NCBI GenBank assembly: GCA_949710005.1
Contig: OX453274.1
Coordinates: 9,509,717-9,573,716 of the forward strand
From: Ricordea florida
Taxonomy: Eukaryota > Cnidaria > Anthozoa > Corallimorpharia > Ricordeidae
DNA length: 64,000 bases
Direction of reading: 5' to 3'
This document shows, one piece after another, positions 23,630 to 31,086 of this stretch; positions within the stretch are counted from its first letter, which is position 1; each line of letters begins with the position of its first letter. The notes under the pieces are model-generated. The model was not told where the DNA came from. It did not search any database and saw only the letters and a list, made by a program, of their open reading frames with translations. A program made the translations under genes and the position numbers.

Positions 23630-24865
23630 ATGGCTTCTATACCAAGCATTCTTGATGTCAATCGCGTTCCAAGAACTCGCGAAGGGTTGAAGGCTATGAC
23701 GTCATTAAATAGAGTCACACTAAACCCATCGTCAGCCGAACCTGGTGAGACGCTGTACATTGAAATACCAAGATTGAGTGAAAATCTTGTGATTGTGCCC
23801 GGTAGCGTCTACATAACCTTTGACATGGTTGTGACCGGGCACAAAGACAACACTCTTGTTAATAATTTGGGAAGGAATCTGATTTCACAGTATAAGGTTC
23901 TATTTGGTGGTGAAGTCGTAGAGGATCTTGGTAGATTTGATTTGTTCAAGACTTACCACGACTTGTTTCTGACCACCGAAGACCGTGAGAATAGATTGAG
24001 ACAGGGCATATCTGATGTTAACATAAGGAGGATTAGGACCAATGCGGGGAACAAAGATACATCAAAAGCAAGGGACAATACTTTAGCTGTGATTCACAAC
24101 ACTAGGTACGCCATTCCATTAGATCACACAATCCTCAAAGATCATGGCGTATTTTATCCAATAGGATTACCCCATCCACTTAGATTTGAATTGACTTTGG
24201 CCAAAGTTTCTGATGTTGTGGTTTATTCAAACCGTGAAGCACCGCCTGATTATAAATTAATAAACATGGAGATGGAGTACCAGTGCATATCAAGCAATTC
24301 TTTGGCAAATCAGGCTGTTACGTCCTACAGTAATGGGAAAGGGTTCACGTATGAAAAGGTACTTCTTCACAAAACCTTCACAATCTCTGAGGCTAATGAT
24401 TCTGTGATAAATCAACATGTCAATGTGCCGAGGAGATCCATGACTGGTATACTATGTCTTTTCACCGCTCCTCATGCAGAAGGCCTCAGGGACTCTGAGA
24501 TTTTTGCAAACCCAAAGATCACGTCAGTCAAGATTGACATAGATGGAGTGCCCAACCAAGTTTATTTGAAAGGGATGATGGCGACTGATTTGTGGCAATC
24601 CGTCATTAAGCGAGTCGGTCTTAGTGATTCAATCGATGAAGCTGATTTCTATACAGATAAGTTCGCTTTGTGGATTGACCTGAGGACTTATCCAGACAAC
24701 GACATCCATGGAAGTGGTTTGTACATTCACGCTACTCGTGATGGGGTGACTTTGGAAATTAAGAGAGAAAAGGTAGGCCCTAGAGTTCTTACGTGTCACA
24801 TGTTTGTTATTGCTGACGCTGTCATGAGCATTGTTAATGGTGGTCTAAAGGAGATTAGATATTAA
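23630..24865 (+). CDS. Putative major capsid protein
   Basis: The predicted protein has 411 residues and is soluble, with many alternating hydrophobic stretches and no membrane helix or signal peptide. Recognisable blocks are NNLGRNLISQYKVLFGGE, LTTEDRENRLRQGI, LDHTILKDHGVFYPIGLPHP, NVPRRSMTGILCLF and DNDIHGSGLY. Closely similar proteins recur in cnidarian genomes next to Polinton-type genes, from memory. Its size, position beside the packaging ATPase and beta-rich look fit a double jelly-roll capsid protein. I do not see the long hexon of classical Polintons, so the call is inferred. A structure prediction showing two jelly rolls would settle it. Confidence 0.6.
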   Translation: MASIPSILDVNRVPRTREGLKAMTSLNRVTLNPSSAEPGETLYIEIPRLSENLVIVPGSVYITFDMVVTGHKDNTLVNNLGRNLISQYKVLFGGEVVEDLGRFDLFKTYHDLFLTTEDRENRLRQGISDVNIRRIRTNAGNKDTSKARDNTLAVIHNTRYAIPLDHTILKDHGVFYPIGLPHPLRFELTLAKVSDVVVYSNREAPPDYKLINMEMEYQCISSNSLANQAVTSYSNGKGFTYEKVLLHKTFTISEANDSVINQHVNVPRRSMTGILCLFTAPHAEGLRDSEIFANPKITSVKIDIDGVPNQVYLKGMMATDLWQSVIKRVGLSDSIDEADFYTDKFALWIDLRTYPDNDIHGSGLYIHATRDGVTLEIKREKVGPRVLTCHMFVIADAVMSIVNGGLKEIRY

Positions 24866-24880
24866 GCCGCTGTATGGTTT

Positions 24881-24907
24881 TCTTCTCACGGTTTCATGAG
24901 AAGAAAC
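24881..24907. terminator. Hairpin after the capsid candidate
   Basis: TTCTTCTCA and TGAGAAGAA form a stem with a short loop 20-40 bp after the stop codon. It may be a 3'-end signal. The stem sequence differs from the TTTGTNAC hairpins at the element ends. Confidence 0.45.
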
Positions 24908-24937
24908 ATCAATCTAAAGGGATTCATGTAGTGAGTA

Positions 24938-25576
24938 ATGATGAACGAACTCAAAGATTTGATTCCATTCAATTGCATCATCACTGGTCCAACGAATTGC
25001 GGAAAGACCCAATACATAGTGGAACAGCTTCGAGGTCACTATAGGCAAGTGTTTGATTATATTGTGTTGATTTGCCCAACATATGCCCATAACAAGACGT
25101 ATAGAGGCTTTGCCAAGGGGGACAAACGATTCTTTGTACTGTCGCCAGATGCGAGTGATCATGACGAAATCAACAATTTGTTGATGGACTGTGAATCGTT
25201 CTTCTCGGGTACCAGTACACTCCTAATATTGGACGACTGTGCCGTTTCCAAGGATCTGAAGAATAGGTCCAACAAATTCATCGGTTTGGCATTCTCTGGG
25301 AGACACGTAGGGATATCGGTCTGGGTTCTCACTCAGCAATTGACATCTATAGCCAAACCATTCCGTGAAAATGTAGCTTGTGTGGTCTCATTCCACAATC
25401 CATCTCAAACGGCGATGAAGATGCTTTTCGAGGATTACGGCGGGGACCTGGATGCTGAAACGTGTAAGAAACTCAAGAAGCATCTTATGAATGAAAAGTA
25501 TGCCAGGCTGTGCTTCTCCCTCAGACATCCATTCCAAAATTATTTAGAGATACCGGCCCTGACGTCACAACCATGA
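24938..25576 (+). CDS. A32-like genome-packaging ATPase
   Basis: The predicted protein has 212 residues. Walker A is GPTNCGKT at residues 17-24, Walker B is TLLILDDC at about residue 100, and a sensor-like WVLTQQ follows. This fits the FtsK/HerA-type packaging ATPases of Polintons, virophages and large DNA viruses, which pump DNA into the capsid. The second Met is also possible. The stop overlaps the next ATG as ATGA at 25573-25576. It appears intact. Confidence 0.9.
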   Translation: MMNELKDLIPFNCIITGPTNCGKTQYIVEQLRGHYRQVFDYIVLICPTYAHNKTYRGFAKGDKRFFVLSPDASDHDEINNLLMDCESFFSGTSTLLILDDCAVSKDLKNRSNKFIGLAFSGRHVGISVWVLTQQLTSIAKPFRENVACVVSFHNPSQTAMKMLFEDYGGDLDAETCKKLKKHLMNEKYARLCFSLRHPFQNYLEIPALTSQP

Positions 25577-26105
25577 CAACTCCCGAAGAAATCATGAATG
25601 GTGAAACTGTAGTGGTGGAACAATCGTTGATGATGTGAAAGCTAAAAGAGAAGAGCTGGCAATACTAGCTTCTCTCGGCTCCAGCAAGGAGTATCTTGGC
25701 GTTCAGATGGCTCTAGGTGATGTCCACAGATTGTCGGATAGGGATGTCGAGAAGTACTACAAGAGGTACAAGATGGTGTCTGGTAAGAATGTGGCTGAAG
25801 GACTAATTGATCCTCCTTTCCATCTATTGGCCAGACTAGTCAACTGGTCTCTTAGTAGTTACGGTGGAATAGATGATCCAGATGCTTTGGTAAAGGATTG
25901 GAAGAACAACCAGTTGATCAAGCAGTCGCTGTCAGAATATTCTGGTTCAATCGTAGTACATGGTGGTGCGATTGTTACGTTATTGATAATAGCCATTACC
26001 GCTCTCAAGCATTTCAGACTAAAAGAGCCTAGTCCTCCCACTAGATTGTATGACATGGCCAACACGGATGAAGATTGGGGTGAGGGCGTCGACACTGTTC
26101 GGTGA
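25573..26105 (+). pseudogene. Membrane-anchored protein, frameshifted
   Basis: The ATG at 25573 overlaps the ATPase stop and opens MTTPEEIMNGETVVVEQ, but stops at 25636-25638. A second frame beginning around 25629 (DDVKAKREELAILASLG) continues for about 155 residues with no ATG of its own. The simplest reading is one gene with a single-base indel near 25627, or a programmed frameshift. The body has a basic helical region and a membrane helix near the C-terminus (IVVHGGAIVTLLIIAITAL), then a short acidic tail. The function is unknown; a virion membrane protein is possible. Confidence 0.55.
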
Positions 26106-26167
26106 AAAAATTGAAATTGGAAGTGGAAGGGTCAGGTGTGAAGGCATACTCGAAAGAGATCGAAAAC

Positions 26168-26977
26168 ATGTCTCAGAGAACAAACTCAACTTCCTCAAAT
26201 GGTTCAATGACGTCACTGAAAACTCTTTTTGTACCCATGGACGCGGATGACTTCGATTGGGACGTTATTGAGATAGAAGCTCCAGTGAAGAAAGGCAACT
26301 ACTCATTTTCGAGACTTATTGTTCGGGATGGCGATGGTGAAGCCTGCAATCTAGCTTTCCAATTGGCTGACCAAAACATATTTGGCCTCAAATGGAACAA
26401 TGGTCCTGAGAACAAAAAGCCCAAGTCTGGTATCAAGTTCACCTATTTGCTGCGCGACGATGAAACTCGATCCAGGTTTGACACCATCATAGACAAAGTA
26501 GCTCTTGCCATTAAGAAATTCTACGCTGATGAGACTATTCGTAAGAACATGCCCAAATTAAGTAAAATCCAGCTTGACACTATGAAGAAAGGGTCTACAA
26601 TTGATTTGATCAAACCATCGTATACCACAAATGAAAACGGCAATACATGTGTATACCCTGAATTCAACACAAGTGGAAGTGGTCCCAACTTGAAAAACTA
26701 CACATCATTCAGAGGTCGAAAGAAGAGTGACCGGTGGATTGATTACATTCCGACCGATGCAGATGATGATAGTACAAGGGCATGTGCAACAGTTTCATTG
26801 AGGATCAAAGGAATAACATTTGGTGCTTGTGGGACTGGGATGAGTTGTATGGCCAATGTGAAGTATGTGGTCCAAGCCATTAAACTAAGAAAGCCTATGG
26901 AAGAAGTAAAGGTCGAAGAGGACGATGTTTTCGCAGACATGTCCGACGAAGAAGACTCTGAGGAAAATGATGAGTAG
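26168..26977 (+). CDS. Putative ssDNA-binding protein with acidic tail
   Basis: The predicted protein has 269 residues from the first ATG (MSQRTNSTSS). The frame is open further upstream but without ATG. It is a compact globular protein with beta-rich segments (NYSFSRLIVRDGDG, ACATVSLRIKGITFGACG) and aromatic and basic patches. The C-terminal ~25 residues are very acidic (DVFADMSDEEDSEENDE). An OB-fold-like body with a disordered acidic tail is typical of viral SSBs, including the DUF2738 type of large DNA viruses. This match is by layout, not a firm family hit. It would coat DNA during strand-displacement replication. Confidence 0.5.
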   Translation: MSQRTNSTSSNGSMTSLKTLFVPMDADDFDWDVIEIEAPVKKGNYSFSRLIVRDGDGEACNLAFQLADQNIFGLKWNNGPENKKPKSGIKFTYLLRDDETRSRFDTIIDKVALAIKKFYADETIRKNMPKLSKIQLDTMKKGSTIDLIKPSYTTNENGNTCVYPEFNTSGSGPNLKNYTSFRGRKKSDRWIDYIPTDADDDSTRACATVSLRIKGITFGACGTGMSCMANVKYVVQAIKLRKPMEEVKVEEDDVFADMSDEEDSEENDE

Positions 26978-27031
26978 GAATGTTGGCAGTAAAGGGTAAG
27001 AAGAAATAAGGGTTGGGTGGGATCTGACAGT

Positions 27032-27087
27032 TTCCTAGTATGCAACTTACTAGGAGACTTAAAGCTAACAATAGATTAACTCACAAC
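27032..27087 (+). promoter_or_regulatory. Duplicated leader with hairpin, copy 1
   Basis: TCCTAGTA and TACTAGGA form a stem, followed by CTTAAAGCT and GATTAACTCACAAC just before the ATG. The same ~60-bp arrangement precedes the next gene (27507-27568). It is probably a promoter or 5' leader copied with the gene. Confidence 0.55.
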
Positions 27088-27492
27088 ATGTCTGAACAAG
27101 AAGTGCAAACTAAAGAGTCTGGTGTTGAAAGAACCAACAAGAAAATCGCATATGGTGCTCTCAAGAAGCAGGATAATGGGGGTATAAGCATATACTTGTT
27201 TACGGGAGATTTTGGGGAAGTAAAGACTTGTGATTGCATGGATCTAGTGGAGGCACTAGCCAATGTAGTTGTAAAGATGAGAAATGATAGTAGATTGAAG
27301 TTTGCCTATGTGATTGTAAATGATGATGGTATATTTTTTCGCTTTGAATCGAGTGAGAATGAAGTAAAGTATATACATTTCAGAGACGGGAAGGAAGTGT
27401 TTTCAAATCTGCCAGCGCCAAAGACTAATCTAGTGAAAAGATTAGCAACTGTAGCTGTAATTGCAACCACAGTTTGGTTACTAATCTTTTAG
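27088..27492 (+). CDS. Small tail-anchored protein
   Basis: The predicted protein has 134 residues. I chose the ATG at 27088 (MSEQEVQTKE) because the next gene starts at the equivalent position after the same leader. The in-frame ATG at 27040 falls inside the hairpin. A globular N-terminal part with an alternating beta pattern is followed by a C-terminal membrane helix (LATVAVIATTVWLLIF), so it is likely tail-anchored. No family was recognised. It begins a run of single-helix membrane proteins. Confidence 0.65.
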   Translation: MSEQEVQTKESGVERTNKKIAYGALKKQDNGGISIYLFTGDFGEVKTCDCMDLVEALANVVVKMRNDSRLKFAYVIVNDDGIFFRFESSENEVKYIHFRDGKEVFSNLPAPKTNLVKRLATVAVIATTVWLLIF

Positions 27493-27506
27493 TATAAATG
27501 TTTACT

Positions 27507-27568
27507 CTCCTAGTATACAACTTACTAGGAGTCTTAAAGCTTACGGTAGATTAACTCACAACGACAGT
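27507..27568 (+). promoter_or_regulatory. Duplicated leader with hairpin, copy 2
   Basis: CTCCTAGTA and TACTAGGAG form a 9-bp stem, followed by TCTTAAAGCT and GATTAACTCACAAC, ahead of the ATG at 27569. It matches copy 1 (27032-27087) at most positions. Confidence 0.55.
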
Positions 27569-27985
27569 ATGTCTGAAGAAACAAGTCAGGTTGAGCAAAT
27601 CACTAGAGAGCCTTCTGTCAAAACCAAGGTCAAAGACCCCAAGAGAGTTCAGGCTGGTAAAACGTTATCGGAAAAGAACAAGAGAGCCAGAGAGGCTTTG
27701 AAACGTGAAGAGGAAAGGGAGAAGAAAGAGAGTGAAAAGGAAGAGGATAAGGGTAGTTCTGGTGGTGGGAGAGGTGGTTGGATGCCGTCCCAAACTATCT
27801 TTTTAGCCATAGGTGCAATTGGCCTCGCCGCCTATAGCCTATGGACCAACTATCGAGACAGGATACCTGACTTGCATTTTCCGCCCATTACATTGAAATC
27901 GAAACCATCGCAGCCCAAAGTCACAGAAAGTCCGCCCGTGGCCAGCAAAGCAGAGGAAACCGATTTAAAAGATGATGTGTTATGA
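27569..27985 (+). CDS. Single-helix membrane protein, charged N-terminus
   Basis: The predicted protein has 138 residues. A long Lys/Glu-rich helical N-terminal region and a Gly/Ser linker (SSGGGRGG) precede a membrane helix (TIFLAIGAIGLAAYSLW). A Pro-rich and then acidic C-terminal tail follows. The start MSEETSQ resembles MSEQEVQ of the preceding gene. It may be a virion membrane or scaffold protein; no family was recognised. Confidence 0.65.
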   Translation: MSEETSQVEQITREPSVKTKVKDPKRVQAGKTLSEKNKRAREALKREEEREKKESEKEEDKGSSGGGRGGWMPSQTIFLAIGAIGLAAYSLWTNYRDRIPDLHFPPITLKSKPSQPKVTESPPVASKAEETDLKDDVL

Positions 27986-27991
27986 TTCAAA

Positions 27992-28213
27992 ATGGTGGAG
28001 AATAAGCTCGTAAAGACAGTTACTGGCTCTGCAGTGCTCGTTGGTTTGTCGGCTGGGATGGGCTGGCTTGGCAAAAAGATTCTCAAGGAATCATTCATCG
28101 GTGACCCATCGACCAGTATCATGAACTATGCCAAATGGGTAGGCGTGCTCACTATAGCTATGTATGGCAAAACCTATTTAGAGGATCAGAAGATACTACC
28201 CACAAGTGTTTGA
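27992..28213 (+). CDS. Small membrane protein
   Basis: The predicted protein has 73 residues and begins 6 bp after the preceding stop. It has a glycine-rich hydrophobic stretch at residues ~7-25 (TGSAVLVGLSAGMGWLG) and a second weaker one at ~45-60. It may be a holin-sized or minor virion membrane protein. The function is unknown. Confidence 0.55.
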   Translation: MVENKLVKTVTGSAVLVGLSAGMGWLGKKILKESFIGDPSTSIMNYAKWVGVLTIAMYGKTYLEDQKILPTSV

Positions 28214-28215
28214 AC

Positions 28216-28596
28216 ATGCCTTTGAGTTTCACTGAAGCAATTAAAGATGCTCAAACTGATTACATTATTGATCTTATGAGACACATAAGACAATCATACG
28301 TTAATGCTTTACATGAAACTGAGTATCTCTCTGTTGCGAGAAATTCAGAGGTTGAAATCGACCCCATGCCAAGTAACAGAGAGCTTATCGAATGGTATTT
28401 CAAACTTGGAAATAGACAATTTAATTATGCCAATGAGCCTAGACTGGCAAGCTATCTTTTGAGAGATATGAATAAGGATCTTGATGAGACCAACAAAAAG
28501 GCCGCAGAACAACCACGACGAGGCCTACACCCATTTACGTTTGGAGTGTTGACACTGATCGCATTATACATAGGCTTGAAATTGTTTAAGAAGTAG
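28216..28596 (+). CDS. Tail-anchored protein
   Basis: The predicted protein has 126 residues. I chose the ATG at 28216 (MPLSFTEAIKDAQ), two bases after the preceding stop; the longer frame upstream overlaps that gene. The N-terminal ~95 residues are helical and charged. The C-terminus is a membrane helix (FTFGVLTLIALYIGLKLF) with a two-Lys end. The function is unknown. Confidence 0.65.
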   Translation: MPLSFTEAIKDAQTDYIIDLMRHIRQSYVNALHETEYLSVARNSEVEIDPMPSNRELIEWYFKLGNRQFNYANEPRLASYLLRDMNKDLDETNKKAAEQPRRGLHPFTFGVLTLIALYIGLKLFKK

Positions 28597-28612
28597 GACA
28601 ACAAATGGATAA

Positions 28613-29017
28613 ATGGCGACTATAGCAATCATGCTTGGAGGGGCAGTCCTCAAAGCAACAGCCTTCATTGGTGGAAACTATTTAGCAAAGGTCATTAGCG
28701 GCTCGTCTTCTACCGATCTCCAACTTGAAAGGGAGAGGCATGACAAAGCCATGGAGAAGTACCAGAAAGACTATGCTGCTTATCAAGAGAGACGAATGGC
28801 TTATATTGACTTTGAGAACCGTAGGAAGGGTGACGAGAACCAAGCCTCTGAGAACATATCAAAGACGGATGAAGCGCTAAGATTGTACAATCAAATGGGC
28901 AATCCTCCCAAATTCTCAGACTATTACCGACCCAATTCAGATCAAAAGACTGGAGAAATGGTTTATGTTTCTGTTGGGATGTTAGCCTTGGGATACATTG
29001 CCAGCAAATGGATATAG
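28613..29017 (+). CDS. Membrane protein with central coiled coil
   Basis: The predicted protein has 134 residues. It has hydrophobic segments at both ends (residues ~4-28, and VYVSVGMLALGYIASKWI at the C-terminus). Between them is a charged helical region (ERERHDKAMEKYQKDY) that could form a coiled coil. Its last 10 bases overlap the RPB6-like gene. The function is unknown; a virion-membrane role is inferred from context. Confidence 0.65.
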   Translation: MATIAIMLGGAVLKATAFIGGNYLAKVISGSSSTDLQLERERHDKAMEKYQKDYAAYQERRMAYIDFENRRKGDENQASENISKTDEALRLYNQMGNPPKFSDYYRPNSDQKTGEMVYVSVGMLALGYIASKWI

Positions 29018-29253
29018 TAACAATCCATGAATATGTTCGTTTGATAGGATCCAGAGCTGAGCAATTGAAGATGGGCAGTAAACCAGTGATAGACTGGCCA
29101 TTTCATCTCAATCCTATAGCCATTGCCAAGAGTGAACTCAAACAACGCGTTTTACCCCTTGCTATAATCAGGAAAATACCAGACTGTAATTCAAAGACTG
29201 GTTTCCGCGATGAAGTGTGGGACCCAAACGACATGCGTATACGAGACCACTAA
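29008..29253 (+). CDS. RPB6/omega-like RNA polymerase subunit
   Basis: The predicted protein has 81 residues. TIHEYVRLIGSRAEQLKMGS closely follows the RPB6/RpoK/omega signature (Thr/Ser, aromatic, Glu, Arg, hydrophobic-Gly, Arg-Ala, Gln-hydrophobic). Downstream, NPIAIAKSEL, LPLAIIRKIPD and a late Trp (DEVW) match the order of the second conserved block. It is shorter than cellular RPB6, lacking the acidic N-terminal region. RPB6 folds the largest subunit of RNA polymerases and is encoded by several large DNA viruses. No large polymerase subunit is present here, so it may act with the host enzyme or compete with host RPB6. Confidence 0.75.
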   Translation: MDIVTIHEYVRLIGSRAEQLKMGSKPVIDWPFHLNPIAIAKSELKQRVLPLAIIRKIPDCNSKTGFRDEVWDPNDMRIRDH

Positions 29254-29289
29254 AATCAATTTAGAAAGCTGCCATATTCAACTTCAAAT

Positions 29290-30228
29290 ATGGCAACTGG
29301 TTATGATGATCCCGTTTTGGATCCGACTACACTAAATGAGGCAGGTGATGGTGATGATGGGGATGATACACTTTACTTGAGCCCAATCACAAAGACATCC
29401 ACCACTCGTCTCCCTGATGATGAAGAGGAGGAAGCCTCTTTCGGTGGTATTGATGAAACTCGGCCCTTATTGATTGGGGAGATGGAAATAGAACAAGAGG
29501 AAGCCTGGGCCAAGATTAGATCAAGATTCCCCAAAGTTGATACGTCCAAGTTTACAGCCAGGCTGAATCAATTCAAACAAGTAGTCGTCAAATTGATGAG
29601 GAAAGGATCAAAACCCTACGTGTTATTCAAAGGTGATGATGAATTGAATGATGGATTGCCGGACACCATCAAAAATAGTCTAGGACCAAAAGCAGAAGAG
29701 GTTGTGGAAGCTAATGATAGTGTGATCGCTGAGAAAAAGGGATTACTCACCAAAATGAAGGAGACGCTAAGATTCCACAGGGACAAACCGCTGAAGACCC
29801 CAGAGGAAGAAAGTAACATAGAGACTCTGGAGAGGGAAATCGGCGAGCAGGAGGAAGAGATAGCCAATTTGGAGGGTGAGAATGAAGAGATACAGGAACG
29901 AATGTCGTTGCGGGATCATGTGAAGGCCATCTTCAAGAAATACGGATTCACAGTCTTTGCTGTCATGAGTGCCGTTGGAGTGGTCATTGGTGTCATAGTC
30001 TCCAACCTCTCCAAAGGGCTCTCGAAATTGGGCAAAGGTGTTGGTGATGGACTAAAAACTCTTGGGAAGAAACTTGGCGAATTGCTGCCTGGGATGGTGG
30101 GCGCTATTGTAAGCTTTCTGTTCAAGACTGCTGGAGAGGTCGTCTCATTCCTAGGGAAACATGCTTGGCTGTTAATAATGGCAGTTGTGCTTTACTTCAT
30201 AGAAGAGTTAAAAAGGAAACGTAAATGA
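29290..30228 (+). CDS. Coiled-coil membrane protein
   Basis: The predicted protein has 312 residues. The N-terminal ~70 residues are acidic and likely disordered. A helical region follows, with a strong coiled coil near residues 160-205 (EREIGEQEEEIANLEGENEE). The rest is hydrophobic: a helix (FTVFAVMSAVGVVIGVIV), a Gly/Lys-rich amphipathic segment (LSKLGKGVGDGLKTLGKKLG) and two more hydrophobic stretches to a basic end. Proteins with this layout recur in cnidarian Polinton-like copies, from memory. It could be a membrane-remodelling or penetration protein, but that is speculative. The stop overlaps the next ATG (ATGA at 30225). Confidence 0.65.
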   Translation: MATGYDDPVLDPTTLNEAGDGDDGDDTLYLSPITKTSTTRLPDDEEEEASFGGIDETRPLLIGEMEIEQEEAWAKIRSRFPKVDTSKFTARLNQFKQVVVKLMRKGSKPYVLFKGDDELNDGLPDTIKNSLGPKAEEVVEANDSVIAEKKGLLTKMKETLRFHRDKPLKTPEEESNIETLEREIGEQEEEIANLEGENEEIQERMSLRDHVKAIFKKYGFTVFAVMSAVGVVIGVIVSNLSKGLSKLGKGVGDGLKTLGKKLGELLPGMVGAIVSFLFKTAGEVVSFLGKHAWLLIMAVVLYFIEELKRKRK

Positions 30229-30413
30229 ATCAAATGAAGAGCTATTGTGTCAAAGAGAAAAAGCTGACTGATTGTGTACCTGGTAGTGAAACCTTTGCCA
30301 AAACAGCCAAAGGAAGGCCGATGATGAAGTGTAAATGTTCCAGCTGTGGCATCATCAAAACTCGATTCCTCTCAGATGCTGACTATAGAAATTTAAAGAT
30401 GACGAAGAAGTAA
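30225..30413 (+). CDS. Small zinc-ribbon-like protein (DUF5679-like)
   Basis: The predicted protein has 62 residues and is basic. An N-terminal KSYCVKEKK, a GRPMMKCKC middle and a CSSCG knuckle followed by KTRFL follow the order of the short DUF5679-type proteins of Polinton-like viruses, adintoviruses and large DNA viruses. The first knuckle has only one clear Cys (a Lys stands at the usual second site), with another Cys a few residues on. It may be a small core or DNA-binding protein. Confidence 0.65.
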   Translation: MNQMKSYCVKEKKLTDCVPGSETFAKTAKGRPMMKCKCSSCGIIKTRFLSDADYRNLKMTKK

Positions 30414-30422
30414 TCAAACAAC

Positions 30423-31055
30423 ATGTTGAGCATTACTATGAACGAGTCTGAAGCCAGGGTTTATTTGGATCCCCCATTGGAAGAGGTTCGGGAGATCCAA
30501 CTCCTCGACTGTATTGTACCCAAACGATTGGTCAACTTCAAAGATCGACAGGGCTTTCTCAAGGAGGATAATCGACCCATCTTAATAGTTCAACCCGGTA
30601 CATACTCTCTACGTGGCATACACGCAATCCTTCTGAACGATACGGATAACGCCAAGCTGTCTATCGTTGAGACTGACACCGTTGATTACCTGTACTCCAA
30701 CAAGACGTTCAACATTAAACTCACAAGAGGTCTCCAAGTTGCTCTTGGGGTGCCTGAAACCGTAACCCCTGGAAAGCTGTACCCCATAAACATACAGACT
30801 AAGGAGCCGCTGAGACTTTTGTGTAGTCTAGTGGACAATAAGTCGTCATATGTGAATGAGACTAAGTATGGAGGACTCGTGAAACTCTCGCCTTCCCACC
30901 TCCTTGCCAACATACCATCACAGGATTATCCAACCGTTCCAGTCCAAAACCATGAGAGTATCCTAACCCACTTCGATTTAAGCATCCTCGACATTGGATG
31001 GAAGAAACTTGATCTGAAGGGTTCCCCCATCACATTCAGTTTACGATTCAGATAA
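30423..31055 (+). CDS. Putative minor capsid (penton-type) protein
   Basis: The predicted protein has 210 residues, with no membrane helix. It is predominantly beta-like, with short alternating segments (EIQLLDCIVPKRL, SLRGIHAILL, FNIKLTRGLQVALGVP, and a C-terminal LKGSPITFSLRFR). The size and an ending typical of jelly-roll minor capsid proteins suggest the penton. It sits between the zinc protein and the glycine-rich membrane protein. This call rests on layout; fold prediction would confirm or reject it. Confidence 0.5.
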   Translation: MLSITMNESEARVYLDPPLEEVREIQLLDCIVPKRLVNFKDRQGFLKEDNRPILIVQPGTYSLRGIHAILLNDTDNAKLSIVETDTVDYLYSNKTFNIKLTRGLQVALGVPETVTPGKLYPINIQTKEPLRLLCSLVDNKSSYVNETKYGGLVKLSPSHLLANIPSQDYPTVPVQNHESILTHFDLSILDIGWKKLDLKGSPITFSLRFR

Positions 31056-31086
31056 CATCTTAAAAGTAAGTGATGTTCACTCCAAA

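Noticed and set aside
26102-26167. Longer N-terminus of the SSB-like protein
   Set aside because: The frame there begins at GTG, not ATG; the first ATG is at 26168.
27040-27087. Earlier in-frame ATG for the 27088 gene
   Set aside because: It lies inside the leader hairpin, and the equivalent leader before 27569 is not translated in the same way.
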